From contig JBMNOP010000004.1 in assembly GCA_050943135.1 (NCBI GenBank), positions 124,001 to 188,000 on the forward strand: a stretch of 64,000 bases of DNA, written 5' to 3'. The stretch comes from RUG695 sp050943135 (GTDB lineage Bacteria; Planctomycetota; Planctomycetia; Pirellulales; Thermoguttaceae). The translations under genes and the position numbers were made by a program. Below are positions 55,584 through 64,000 of the stretch, one piece after another (the stretch's first letter is position 1; every line of letters starts with the position of its first letter). The notes below the pieces were generated by a model. The model saw only the letters and a list, made by a program, of their open reading frames with translations. It had not been told where the DNA came from and made no database searches.

Positions 55584-55898
55584 TTAGTTCTTCACCCTTT
55601 TTTGAATATCGATTTCAAGAGGACCGAAAAGGGCCTCATGCCGCTGGAGCGTCATATTCAGCGCGTGAAGAAGACGCTTCGCCGTGTAATAGTTCAAGAC
55701 AATACGTTCGGAAACCGGAATGGGGCCTTTCGGCGCCCCCATCGGCTGGGGATTCATGCCGAAATCGACAATCAGCTCTTCCGGAGTCCCCGTCACGCGA
55801 CAAAAATTGGCGTACGTTGCTCGGGCATCACTGTCATCGACCAGTACCGGCTGACGGGCGGGAGCCTCCGTTTCCTGATTCGGTTGATTTGAAGACAT
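55584..55898 (-). CDS. DUF3467 domain-containing protein
   Basis: A 104 aa protein with the DUF3467 pattern (YANFCRVTGTPEELIVDFGMNP, then ERIVLNYYTAKRLLHALNMTLQRHE). The function of this family is unknown; it is common in planctomycetes and other bacteria. AAGGAG lies six bases before the ATG. It is the first gene of a two-gene unit with the symporter. Confidence 0.85.
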   Translation of the reverse strand: MSSNQPNQETEAPARQPVLVDDSDARATYANFCRVTGTPEELIVDFGMNPQPMGAPKGPIPVSERIVLNYYTAKRLLHALNMTLQRHEALFGPLEIDIQKRVKN

Positions 55899-56033
55899 TG
55901 AAAACTCCTTAACTCTACTGAAGATCTTTCAAAAACAAGTCAGAGACCGCAGGCGGTCTCCCTGCCAAAACTTCGGATAAAAACGTCAAGTGTTATACCC
56001 CTCTTAGCATTTCGGAGAGCATCGGCGGAAAGA

Positions 56034-58505
56034 CTACCGGTCGGCGAAAGATTCCGCGGGGGATCCGGAACAGTCTTTTTGAAGTTTGACGCCCGGAAAG
56101 ATCTGATTGTCTCGCCCCAGAAGGGTTTGGTTTTGGACGTTTGGAGCTCGATACCAGTCGCCGTGCAGCCAATCGGCGAGCATCGCAATCTCCCCTTCCG
56201 ACATCAGGGCGTCGCCTTGGACCGGACGATATGCCGGCATGCGGTCGTTCTGCTCACCATAATACTTCACGTCGGTCGGGTCGGAAATAAATCCTTTCAG
56301 CCACTCCTTCGACATATAGCCGCGCAAATCGCAGGCCTGTATGTTCTTTTCATGGCCATAGAAGGGATGGCAGTCGATGCAGCCGAGGAATTCCATGGAG
56401 GGAATCGCGTTTGCATCCAAACCGACATAATCGCTTTTACTTCCCTCGGCGAGCGGACGGATAGTGTCAAGCTGCGACTCGTCGTAGAGAATGGCGGCGA
56501 TTTCGTCGCATGCCTGAAAGAGCCCTTCGCGAATCCGGTCGATATAGGCCGTCTCCTCGGCGGGAATTGGTTCGTCGTTGCCGTTCAGTTGAGCAAGATA
56601 GACATCTGTCAGGAACGTTTCGAGATCGTCGGTGATCATCTCGATATTCTCTTCGTCGGCGAGAATCTCCTGATAGACCTCGTCGTCCGGCATGTGAGTC
56701 AGCACATCTTTGAGGGCCGCCAGGACCGGGGCAGGAAGAGACAGGTCGAGCGATTCAAGAGTCTCGTCGCTTTCGCACGTGGCGGCGATAATCTCCTTGA
56801 GCCGCGAGAAATCGTTTTCGGCAAGTGCCGCGAGTGCAGCATCATCTTCGGCCAATTCGGTAAACACCACTTCTAAAATGTCGTATGCCGGCGAGGCGTC
56901 GGCCGCAATGACGGCACTGATCAGCCCGTTCGAGTCGTTGAGGATAAAGTTACCCGCTTTGTCGGCCAGTCCCCCATAAACACGCCCCTTCATGTAAGTG
57001 ACCATCGACCCCTTTTCGCCGAATTGAGTGGTGCCGCCGAAATAGTCAACCGAGAGAAGTTTCTCGACGTCCGTGTAACCGGCGATCCATTCGGGAGATA
57101 CACTCCGATAGAGATTCGGCGCGGTAGGCTCTTGGCACTCGATCGGCGCAAAATCGGCAACTTCCTCGAGTTCGCCGAATGGTTCAAACCGATGGCAACT
57201 GGCACAATGCTGGGTGAAGAGTTTCGGTCCCTGGACGAATGGGTCACTCTTAAGAAGGGAGAGTGCCCCCGTCTGCGGAATCCCCGTCGGCGCGGCACAA
57301 AGTTCGATCGCACGGTTCTTTAGAACGTCGGCGCTCGCTTTCGAAGCAAGAAAGATCGGCGCGTGTTCCGGATCTTTGTAGTCTTCTTCGTAAGACCAGT
57401 AGGTAAAGAGGCAAAAGACGACCGTCAGTGCGGCAACAGTCAATACCGAAAGGACGTGAAGCGCTTTACACCGTCCAAGAATCGGAAGACAGTAGAAGAA
57501 CGCCAAAATGATCGGCGGAACCACGAAGATCGCGTAGATCATCCCGATTTTGGAAAAGATCGGAAGTTTCGATTCGTAGTAAAGGGCGCGGAACGACCAT
57601 TCCGGGCGCGCGGCATCGTACGATCCGCCCGGATCGGCGGGGCTCGTCAACTCGGCCCCGAGATACGATTCGGCAGGAAGGGTCGGGGCACGGTTTGCAA
57701 TCATCTCTTTAGTCAGAGAGTGTTGGAAGACCAGAAGCAGAACCACGACGAAGAAAATCGCACAAGCAACCGCCGCGCCGAGAGCCTCCCAACCCCAAAA
57801 CGGACGCTTTTTCGTCCCGGCAAAGGCCAGGGCACACTTATGGCAACATCCTTTTTCGGCCGAAAGGGGGCGCGAGCGGAAATCAAACCACTTCCAGAGG
57901 CACATCAATCCCAGGCCGCCGCCGCCGCAAACGGCAATATGCAGTACCGTAAAACGGGTCAGCGTCATGGTGCCAAATGAAGGGTCAGGCCCGCCGACGA
58001 CCAGCTTGTAGAGAGGCAAGCCGATCCCGGGCAAAAGTTGCAGGAAAGAGACACGGGTGATCGTGGCGAAATAGCCGGAAAGGGACCACATCAGTAAGTC
58101 GCCCGTCAGGCAACTTCCGAGCGCAAAAAGGAGCATCGTGAGCGCCGTCCAATAGACGAACTCGCGAGGACGGCGGTATGCGCCGTGAAGCACCATACCG
58201 AGAACATAGAGCCCAAGCATCGCCACGAGCGCCTGAGCGGAATAGTGGTGGATACCACGAACCAGCCAGCCGAAGGGAACCTGATATTGGATAAACCAGA
58301 CCGATTCCCACGCGGTCTGCGCACTCGGCGAGTAGAACGCCCAGAGGAAGAGCCCGGTGATCGCCTGAATCATGAAGGCAAAGACGATCGCGGCGGGAAG
58401 CCAACGACAAAGACAACCGGCCGCCGGAACCTGCCAGGTCGCGATCTTCTTACATCCCGTCACGAAACCGGTTCGCTCGTCGAGCCATCTTAAAAACGAA
58501 TTCAT
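56034..58505 (-). CDS. Cytochrome b/subunit IV/diheme cytochrome c fusion, heme bH ligands absent
   Basis: An 823 aa fusion, the core of a Rieske/cytochrome b complex. Residues 1-215 are cytochrome b with FGWLVRGIHHYSA, a subunit IV-like region follows to about 390 (PEWS in place of the PEWY Qo motif), then a cytochrome c part with two CxxCH sites (CASCH near 435, CIDCH near 708), with NDRMPAY as a likely Met ligand. About 200 acidic helical residues separate the two heme c sites. Ligand check: His86 and His189 (heme bL pair) are kept; Tyr100 and Trp204 stand where cytochrome b6 has the heme bH histidines. His107 is nearby. The Rieske gene is upstream. The quinol oxidase role is inferred from family. 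Confidence 0.85.
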   Translation of the reverse strand: MNSFLRWLDERTGFVTGCKKIATWQVPAAGCLCRWLPAAIVFAFMIQAITGLFLWAFYSPSAQTAWESVWFIQYQVPFGWLVRGIHHYSAQALVAMLGLYVLGMVLHGAYRRPREFVYWTALTMLLFALGSCLTGDLLMWSLSGYFATITRVSFLQLLPGIGLPLYKLVVGGPDPSFGTMTLTRFTVLHIAVCGGGGLGLMCLWKWFDFRSRPLSAEKGCCHKCALAFAGTKKRPFWGWEALGAAVACAIFFVVVLLLVFQHSLTKEMIANRAPTLPAESYLGAELTSPADPGGSYDAARPEWSFRALYYESKLPIFSKIGMIYAIFVVPPIILAFFYCLPILGRCKALHVLSVLTVAALTVVFCLFTYWSYEEDYKDPEHAPIFLASKASADVLKNRAIELCAAPTGIPQTGALSLLKSDPFVQGPKLFTQHCASCHRFEPFGELEEVADFAPIECQEPTAPNLYRSVSPEWIAGYTDVEKLLSVDYFGGTTQFGEKGSMVTYMKGRVYGGLADKAGNFILNDSNGLISAVIAADASPAYDILEVVFTELAEDDAALAALAENDFSRLKEIIAATCESDETLESLDLSLPAPVLAALKDVLTHMPDDEVYQEILADEENIEMITDDLETFLTDVYLAQLNGNDEPIPAEETAYIDRIREGLFQACDEIAAILYDESQLDTIRPLAEGSKSDYVGLDANAIPSMEFLGCIDCHPFYGHEKNIQACDLRGYMSKEWLKGFISDPTDVKYYGEQNDRMPAYRPVQGDALMSEGEIAMLADWLHGDWYRAPNVQNQTLLGRDNQIFPGVKLQKDCSGSPAESFADR

Positions 58506-58571
58506 GGTATTTTATCTCTTTCGTCGTTACTAGCTTGTGTCGATGTTTACGAAATCTTTAGTGACACCCGC

Positions 58572-58596
58572 GTGTCGAGGCTTGGAGGCTCGACAC
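58572..58596 (-). other. Hairpin between Rieske and cytochrome b genes
   Basis: GTGTCGAG at 58572-58579 pairs with CTCGACAC at 58589-58596 with a nine-base loop. It begins at the Rieske stop codon and has no T run, so it is more likely an mRNA-processing or stability element than a terminator. Confidence 0.45.
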
Positions 58597-59195
58597 TACA
58601 CGGGACTCTTCTCGGCACAGCCGAGCCGGAAATTCTGAAATTTCACAAAGACGCGACCTTCTTCGTCGACACGGGTTTCGAGCGAGTCCATCGAACGGGC
58701 CGATTTCGCGGTTTCGGGATTGAGACGTTCCCCGTCGAGCGAAAACAGATCGCTGTGGCAGGGACAAAAGAAGAGGGTTTTTTCTTCCCCCGTGACAGGG
58801 TCTTTCTGCTTATCGACCTTGATCCGACAGCCGGCGTGCGGGCAGACCGCCTGAAACGCATGAACCTTGCCTTCCGCTGTCTTGTGGATGAAGACGTTCC
58901 CGATCGGCTGGCCGGGAGAAGAAACCCAAGCATCGGTCGCCGTATCGGTCACCGAATAGAGCCGGGGAGTCTCGTCGATATTCGCCAGTGTGGTCAAGGG
59001 ATATTCCTTGCCGGAAAGCCCCGTTTGCTGAAGGGGAAAGAGGACCATACGAGCCCCGCCGTAAACCGGAACCGCCGCGCAGGCCGCGCCGATGCCGACC
59101 GCCAACGTTGATTTAACAAAGTGGCGGCGCCCTTCCCGTTTCTCTTCGCACTCGGCCAAGGGGCGATCGGAACGGTTTTCCGCTGAATTCTCCAT
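58596..59195 (-). CDS. Rieske [2Fe-2S] iron-sulfur protein
   Basis: High-potential Rieske subunit, 199 aa. A twin-arginine-like EKREGRRHFVKSTLAVGIGAACAAV start gives a Tat-type signal anchor. The cluster ligands are in CPHAGC near 121-126 and CPCHSD near 146-151 (two Cys and two His). It accepts electrons from quinol at the Qo site and passes them to cytochrome c. AAGGAG precedes the ATG by six bases. Order: squalene-oxidase-repeat protein, Rieske, cytochrome b/c. Confidence 0.93.
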   Translation of the reverse strand: MENSAENRSDRPLAECEEKREGRRHFVKSTLAVGIGAACAAVPVYGGARMVLFPLQQTGLSGKEYPLTTLANIDETPRLYSVTDTATDAWVSSPGQPIGNVFIHKTAEGKVHAFQAVCPHAGCRIKVDKQKDPVTGEEKTLFFCPCHSDLFSLDGERLNPETAKSARSMDSLETRVDEEGRVFVKFQNFRLGCAEKSPV

Positions 59196-59295
59196 TGTAT
59201 GCTCCTTAAAGTGTCAATCGATAGTCGCGGGGTAGCCCCCGTTACGGTTGAAATCGGCGAGAACCATATCGTTGTATTCTAACACGAAAAATCAG

Positions 59296-60834
59296 CTAGT
59301 CCAGGGGAAATTGCTCGGCCTCGGCATCACCATATTGGGTCATGGCATAAAGAGGCATATGGCGGTAATAGACTTCCAGCGTCATGCAGAAAAGGCTTGT
59401 GACGTAGAGCCTTCCCCCGTCGCCACGGTAGGCATCTTCGTTCGGAGGCCAACTGCCGGCATCATCGCCGCTTTGCACCTGTTTGCTGATGAGAGTATCG
59501 CGAACCATGTTATTCCACTCCGTCCAACGCGGTCCGCCGATGTGGTGGAGAACCTGCGTCGCGTGGTAGATATAGTAAGCGTTTTTAAAGTCGGGTCCTT
59601 TCTGCCGAAGGTAGTCGGCACCCCGAAGAAGATTCGGGTTTTTCGGGTTCCAGTCAAGGTAGAGTCGGCAGAGCAGACCGATTGCGGTGGTGGCATCGGT
59701 TCCGCGGCTGTCTTGATAGCCGTAACGGGCACCGCCGTCGGCGGCTACCTGGTTGGTGAAGAAGTTGATTGCCTTTTTCATCACCATCGGGTCGACCGAA
59801 AGCCCCCCCATGATCCCGCTCCTGAGGGCCATCACCTGCCAACCGGTAACCGAGGTATCGCCCGGCTGCTGTCGAGGCAGATAACGCCACCCTCCCATCG
59901 CCGGATCTTGGGCACGTTGGATAAAAACGAGTGCCTGTTGGGCGGTGTTGCGGAGGACCTGGTAACGCTTATCGCGCTCTTCGGCCCCCATCGCCAAGGC
60001 TTCGCAGAGGGCGATCGCCGCCAGACCGTGAGAATACATGCGTCCGCCGTCCCCCGGATTTTGCCCCAGGTCTCGCAGGTCGTACCCCTCCGGCGAACGA
60101 ACCCCGTTGGTCAACAGGAATTCGATGCCGCGGGCGACGACCGCCTTGTACTCTCCTTTCGACGGGGTATTCCCCGCGCCGAGAAAAGGAAGGATCGCCA
60201 TTGCCGTGGCGGCGTTGACGGCCTTCATGCGCCCGCTATCGGCCCCGGCATCTCGGAACGACCAACTACCGTCGGGCAACTGTTGCTCAACGAGCCATTT
60301 AAGCGCCGCCTGAACCGCGCGCTCACTGGCTTCGTTCCCCCCGCCCGATTTCAAAAGACGCCCCTTCCCCATCAGCCGCCCTTCAAGCGCCCCGGCCAGG
60401 GGGATCGTCTGAACCGGCTGAACGATTTCGGTCTGATCAATCTCATAGACGTCGGCCAGGCTCAGGTCGGGAGTCGTCTCGATATTGGTGAAATTCGTCG
60501 TCGGTTGCACAATCGTCTCCGGAACTTCCTCGACATCGATGCCAAAGTCGGCTACATCGAGTGAGTCGTCGCCAAGATTGTCCATATCGAGCGACTCGTT
60601 CTCCTCCATCTGGGAATTGATCGCCAGATAGCTTTTAGTTTTTTCCCCCGTACTGATCAGGGCAAGAACGATAAGAACGGCCAGCTGAATTCCGAGTGAG
60701 ATCAGCCAGATCGGGAGAGTTTTCAGCCGATCGACTACATCGTACTCTTCGAGAATCTTATCAAGGGCCGGGTTAGAGTCGGCATCGACGGCGTGGAGCG
60801 GAATCTCCTTCTTCGGGTCTTTTTTCCGGGTCAT
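59296..60834 (-). CDS. Squalene oxidase/prenyltransferase-repeat (alpha-toroid) membrane-anchored protein
   Basis: A 512 aa protein with an N-terminal membrane span near residues 40-60 (LPIWLISLGIQLAVLIVLAL) preceded by a charged cytoplasmic segment. An acidic disordered part follows. Residues about 170-505 are alpha-toroid repeats of the squalene-hopene cyclase/prenyltransferase type: WLVEQQLPDGSWSF, SVTGWQVMALRS, GGARYGYQDSRG and GDDAGSWPPNED. The DxDD catalytic motif of hopene cyclase is not seen, so it is likely a binding or scaffold protein rather than a cyclase. The start is ATG 60834 with GGGGAAAAA upstream; an in-frame start at 60915 is less likely. Confidence 0.8.
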   Translation of the reverse strand: MTRKKDPKKEIPLHAVDADSNPALDKILEEYDVVDRLKTLPIWLISLGIQLAVLIVLALISTGEKTKSYLAINSQMEENESLDMDNLGDDSLDVADFGIDVEEVPETIVQPTTNFTNIETTPDLSLADVYEIDQTEIVQPVQTIPLAGALEGRLMGKGRLLKSGGGNEASERAVQAALKWLVEQQLPDGSWSFRDAGADSGRMKAVNAATAMAILPFLGAGNTPSKGEYKAVVARGIEFLLTNGVRSPEGYDLRDLGQNPGDGGRMYSHGLAAIALCEALAMGAEERDKRYQVLRNTAQQALVFIQRAQDPAMGGWRYLPRQQPGDTSVTGWQVMALRSGIMGGLSVDPMVMKKAINFFTNQVAADGGARYGYQDSRGTDATTAIGLLCRLYLDWNPKNPNLLRGADYLRQKGPDFKNAYYIYHATQVLHHIGGPRWTEWNNMVRDTLISKQVQSGDDAGSWPPNEDAYRGDGGRLYVTSLFCMTLEVYYRHMPLYAMTQYGDAEAEQFPLD

Positions 60835-60987
60835 TTTTTCCCCTGGACGAGAACGTCGGCTTTTACCGTCTGCGGAATTTTCACTGTTTGGATGCGACTG
60901 ACCTGAAAAAACCACCTCGGGATCCCGTTTCCGCTCTGAAATTCTTGAAATTTCCCCCTTCTCCCTATTCTCACCCGACAGGAATCT

Positions 60988-61016
60988 ATTATAATTGGCT
61001 TACCCGTGATTGGCAA
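60988..61016 (-). promoter_or_regulatory. Sigma-70 promoter for respiratory gene cluster
   Basis: On the minus strand TTGCCA, 17-base spacer, TATAAT. Predicted start near 60981, about 147 bases before ATG 60834. Divergent from the rpmG promoter region; the 60835-61164 gap holds no gene. Confidence 0.65.
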
Positions 61017-61113
61017 TAAGGGCGAGCGGCCTTTCCCCCTTTCGTCGCCTCCGGCATGGTACTCCCGCCCGAAAATACCACAGGGCGGTTGGAGTCCGTT
61101 TTCGAAAAAAAAG

Positions 61114-61141
61114 TTGCATAAGTTGATTTAATAAATATTTT
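61114..61141 (+). promoter_or_regulatory. Putative promoter for rpmG
   Basis: TTGCAT at 61114-61119 with TATTTT 16 bases downstream in a very AT-rich stretch, about 24 bases before ATG 61165. It is weak and only a candidate. Confidence 0.35.
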
Positions 61142-61164
61142 CACTAACAGAAACAGGTTACATC

Positions 61165-61335
61165 ATGGCTGGGAAGAGAACTAAGAAGAAGGCCGAAACA
61201 GTCTATCTCGTCTGCGAAGAAACCGGCGATTACAACTATATTGTCCGCCGCAAGCCGGGTGGCGAAAAGCTGAAGCTCAGCAAATACTCGCCCCGTCTTC
61301 GAAAACACACCCTCCACGCTGAGAAGAAAAAGTAA
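61165..61335 (+). CDS. rpmG: 50S ribosomal protein L33
   Basis: A 56 aa protein: MAGKRTKKKAETVYLVCEE, then TGDYNYIVRRKPGGEKLKL and KYSPRLRKHTLH. This matches bacterial L33. Only one Cys (residue 17) is present, so it is the non-zinc form. It stands alone, away from the usual rpmG-secE-nusG position. A candidate terminator follows. Confidence 0.92.
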   Translation: MAGKRTKKKAETVYLVCEETGDYNYIVRRKPGGEKLKLSKYSPRLRKHTLHAEKKK

Positions 61336-61389
61336 ATTGTCGTCGGAAGCCGCCGGCACGATCGGCGGTTGACGGTGTTTCGGCCCTCG

Positions 61390-61419
61390 CCCAACCACGC
61401 CCGTGGAGGGCCGGTTGGG
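61390..61419 (+). terminator. Hairpin after rpmG
   Basis: CCCAACC (61390-61396) pairs with GGTTGGG (61413-61419), and the inner GCCC/GGGC extends the stem. Following bases are TTGGTTG, so the T run is weak. It could end rpmG transcription ahead of recJ. Confidence 0.45.
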
Positions 61420-61501
61420 TTGGTTGTGTCTCGATGCATAAACGGCACACGCTCGGTCGGAACTTGTACAATTCTGCAATTTCTTCCCGGGAGCGAAAGT
61501 C

Positions 61502-63481
61502 ATGTCCGTTAGAAAACCTAAGGACAAGAAGATCTGGATTTCGCGTCCCTTTGACCCGGATCACATTGGGCGTCTGGCAAAAGTCGCCGGTATTTCTCCG
61601 ATCGTAGCTCAGCTTCTCTACGCCCGTGGGATCACCGACCCCGCCGAGATTAAAGCGTTCCTCGCCCCGGCCAACCTTGCCCGCGGGCTTTATCCGCCCG
61701 AAACCCTTCCGGGGTGTCTCGACGCGGCCGAAGTTATCGTCGACGCGATTCGTTCCGATCAAAAGATTACCGTCTACGGCGACTACGACGTAGATGGCAT
61801 GACAGCCACGGCGATTCTGGTCCAAGCGATTGAAATCGTCGGGGGGCGCGCCTCTTATTTTGTTCCGAACCGACTCGATCAAGGTTACGGACTCAGTCGA
61901 GAATCGATCGACCGGTTGAAAGCGACCGGGACCAAACTCATTGTCACGGTTGACTGCGGAATCACCAGTCTCGAAGAAGCCGAATATGCCCGCGAAAACG
62001 GTATAAAACTTGTCGTTACCGATCACCATACCCCGGTCACCGATCCGGAAACGGGGGAGCTTCGCCTTCCGGATGTTGAGGCGATCGTCCATCCGCTTCT
62101 TGACAAAACCGGTTTCAAAAAGTGTCCGTGGCCGGAGCTTTGCGGCGCGGTGGTAGCGCTTAAACTCGCCTGGGCCCTGGGCATTGCCGCCGAGGGAAAA
62201 GGAGAACAACAGGTCAACGAGCAAATGCGGATGTTCCTGGTTCGCGCCATCGGACTGGCAGCTCTCGGCACCATTGCCGACGTTGTCCCCCTGCGCGACG
62301 AAAACCGCACCATTGTTCGTTTCGCACTGGGGAAAAGTCTGCAAGAACATCTGCCGCTCGGACTGGAATACCTGATCGAAATTGCGGGGCTGAACGTCTA
62401 TCGTAAAAACATTACCAGTGAAGATATCGGTTTTTCGATTGCGCCGCGGCTGAATGCAGCCGGACGGGAAGTTCTCTCCCGAGAATCTGTCAGGGACGAG
62501 GCCGACGCCAAGAACAGGGAACTGGCCAAATCTCTTTTAAGCAACCCCAACCGACTCGCGGCGGCTGGTCAGATGGGTCTGGCAAGTCTCGGTGTCGAGC
62601 TGCTGATCACCGATCGACCCGACCGTGCACGCGACTTGGCCCCCTTTATCAACAACCTGAACGAAACCCGCCAAAAGCTCGAACGGCGGATCATGACCGA
62701 CGCGCTCCGTACCATCGAAAGCGAATATCAAGACGCATCGGCATTTGTTTTGGCAAGTCACGATTGGCATCCGGGGGTCATCGGGATCGTCGCCGGCCGA
62801 CTCGCCGAACGTTACCACCGTCCCGTGGTGATGATCGCGCTTCGGGCGAACGACGCGGGAACGGGTTCCGGCCGGGGGATTCCCGATTCCGAGTTTAGTC
62901 TCTACGATGCTTTCGAACATTGTCGCGAATATCTGGAACGGTTCGGCGGCCATGCCGCGGCAGCGGGCCTCGGAATCAAAGAAGAGAACATTGTGCCGTT
63001 CCGTGAAATGTTCTGTGATTATGTGGCCGGGCATCTTTCGGACCAGTCACATATTCCGAAGATCAAGATCGACGGCGAATATCCCCTTTCGGTCTTCAAT
63101 CAACAGACGGTTGCCGAAATCGATCGGATGTCTCCGTTCGGCGAAGGGAATCCGCGCCCGGTCTTCGTTACCTACGGGGTGTCGCTCGTTGGCTCGGCCC
63201 GCCGAATCGGCGCCAAAATGCGGGTGAAAACCCGAGAGGACGACCCTAAAAAAGAGGAGTTTCTCGGCCGCACCTTTTCGGGCAAGTTCCGCCAATACCG
63301 GGACAAGCGTCGTGCCATCGCGTTCGGCCAAGGCGACTGGGTCGATCAACTGAACGAACTTACCGAAACAAATCCGGGGATCACGTTCGACATCGCCTTC
63401 CATGTGGCGTTCAACGACTACTGCAACCAGGTGGAACTGCGAATCCTCGACTGGCGCGTCTCGGAAAGTAAAAAACCATAG
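61502..63481 (+). CDS. recJ: Single-stranded-DNA-specific exonuclease RecJ
   Basis: RecJ degrades single-stranded DNA 5' to 3' in recombination and mismatch repair. The 659 aa protein contains the DHH phosphoesterase motifs YGDYDVDGMTA, TVDCGI, VTDHHTP and the DHHA1 signature FGGHAAAAG near residue 481, with an OB-fold-type C-terminus. A slightly long C-terminal segment ends the protein. GGGAGCGAAAG precedes the ATG. Confidence 0.95.
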   Translation: MSVRKPKDKKIWISRPFDPDHIGRLAKVAGISPIVAQLLYARGITDPAEIKAFLAPANLARGLYPPETLPGCLDAAEVIVDAIRSDQKITVYGDYDVDGMTATAILVQAIEIVGGRASYFVPNRLDQGYGLSRESIDRLKATGTKLIVTVDCGITSLEEAEYARENGIKLVVTDHHTPVTDPETGELRLPDVEAIVHPLLDKTGFKKCPWPELCGAVVALKLAWALGIAAEGKGEQQVNEQMRMFLVRAIGLAALGTIADVVPLRDENRTIVRFALGKSLQEHLPLGLEYLIEIAGLNVYRKNITSEDIGFSIAPRLNAAGREVLSRESVRDEADAKNRELAKSLLSNPNRLAAAGQMGLASLGVELLITDRPDRARDLAPFINNLNETRQKLERRIMTDALRTIESEYQDASAFVLASHDWHPGVIGIVAGRLAERYHRPVVMIALRANDAGTGSGRGIPDSEFSLYDAFEHCREYLERFGGHAAAAGLGIKEENIVPFREMFCDYVAGHLSDQSHIPKIKIDGEYPLSVFNQQTVAEIDRMSPFGEGNPRPVFVTYGVSLVGSARRIGAKMRVKTREDDPKKEEFLGRTFSGKFRQYRDKRRAIAFGQGDWVDQLNELTETNPGITFDIAFHVAFNDYCNQVELRILDWRVSESKKP

Positions 63482-63500
63482 GCGCCGGAAAAAGATTCCC

Positions 63501-64000
63501 TCAGACCTTCACAAACTTCCCGCACCTGTAGAGAGCCCACAGGATAAAGTAGATAACCAGGAAATGAACGGTCGTCAATAGAACCGGGTACCACGTACCG
63601 AGATACTGTTCGGTACCGAAGAAGATCTGATTGATATTTTCCAAAAAAAATCCATTGTTCAGCGTGCCGAGAATGTACGCAACCAGGGCATTCATTCCGA
63701 TGACCGTCAGGAAATGTGACCCGAGACGAAACCGTAGTAGGTCGTGAATCAGATAGAGGAGCGCCAAAAGGAGGAAACTGATCCCACTGCTCAGAAGAGT
63801 CATCGATGGTGTCCAGACACTCATAATCAACGGACAGTAGCCAAATGTTTCTTCGGGAATCATACTCCATCCGTAACCGGCTGCGCCCAAAAGCACACCG
63901 AGGAGCAGGAGTTTCAGAAAAACACCGAGCGTTCCGGGCACCGACATTTTCTCGGCGGGAACCGTCTCTTCCTTCTTCCCCCCAGGCGCGGGTGCGGACG
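63501..64000 (-). CDS. 3' end of an acyltransferase/DUF5009-type membrane protein gene
   Basis: The open frame continues without stop from 63501 to the right edge, so this is the C-terminal part of a gene that starts outside the window. The visible 166 residues hold a charged loop (GGKKEETVPAEKM) and about four membrane spans. The pattern WSMIPEETFGYCPLIMSVWTPSMTLLSSGISFLLL resembles heparan-alpha-glucosaminide N-acetyltransferase-like/DUF5009 proteins common in planctomycetes. The ATG at 63947 is probably internal. Convergent with recJ. Confidence 0.6.
   Translation of the reverse strand, partial: SAPAPGGKKEETVPAEKMSVPGTLGVFLKLLLLGVLLGAAGYGWSMIPEETFGYCPLIMSVWTPSMTLLSSGISFLLLALLYLIHDLLRFRLGSHFLTVIGMNALVAYILGTLNNGFFLENINQIFFGTEQYLGTWYPVLLTTVHFLVIYFILWALYRCGKFVKV

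Noticed and set aside
61390..61419. Hairpin after rpmG as a riboswitch for recJ
   Set aside because: The stem is simple and followed by a weak T run; a terminator is a simpler reading.

Overview
This 64 kb window is a stretch of bacterial chromosome, by eye about 55-57% GC. The gene content points to Planctomycetota, probably a Pirellulales/Thermoguttaceae-type lineage. The evidence is a short sigma-70 region-2 protein, a DUF3467 protein, a cytochrome b fused to cytochrome c beside a Rieske protein, a large TPR/CHAT protein, an autotransporter-type outer-membrane barrel, duplicated GroEL and a DacZ-like diadenylate cyclase. The phylum call rests on recognising families, not on a search.

Layout. 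1-6.3 kb: a truncated lipoprotein gene, then a likely operon tatD-like/tcdA/ruvX/CHAT protein, and a small unknown gene. 6.5-13.1 kb: ispF, then a five-gene chaperone operon groL1-groS-groL2-dnaJ-grpE, preceded by a near-perfect sigma-54 promoter and closed by a strong terminator. 13.6-17.5 kb (minus): xseB-ispA-dxs and a cyclophilin. 17.9-21.8 kb (minus): an accessory patch with an AT-richer DUF262/DUF1524 (GmrSD-like) protein, a macro-domain protein, a HAD phosphatase and a remnant of a larger gene, possibly of the PLD-like/helicase class. 22-24.4 kb (minus): xylB and thiM joined by an ATGA overlap. 24.7-28.8 kb (plus): diadenylate cyclase, CstA transporter and a DapA-family aldolase.

28.9-39.3 kb (minus) is the translation/transcription block: tRNA-Thr(TGT), tRNA-Tyr, tRNA-Gly, tRNA-Thr(GGT), tuf, tRNA-Trp, secE, nusG, rplK, rplA, rplJ, rplL, terminator, then rpoC with its own promoter. 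rpoB is missing from its usual place between rplL and rpoC. 39.5-51.1 kb: a crotonase, a secreted helical protein with a CxxC-less thioredoxin fold, an epimerase, a LysM/YkuD-like protein without its catalytic residues, a membrane M48 protease and uvrA. 51.7-61 kb (minus): a sigma-region-2 protein coupled to an outer-membrane barrel gene, a sodium/solute symporter with DUF3467, and a respiratory cluster (squalene-oxidase-repeat protein, Rieske, cytochrome b/c fusion). 61.1-64 kb: rpmG, recJ and the 3' part of an acyltransferase-like membrane protein gene.

Most of the window is core genome. The most unusual points are: a cytochrome b that keeps both heme bL histidines but has Tyr and Trp where the heme bH ligands belong; the sigma-54-type promoter on the chaperone operon; the displaced rpoB; the xylB-thiM coupling; the accessory patch at 17.9-21.8 kb; and several proteins that keep an enzyme fold but have lost catalytic residues (CHAT, YkuD, thioredoxin). 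Promoters and terminators were found by reading for consensus hexamers and hairpins, and none has been tested.
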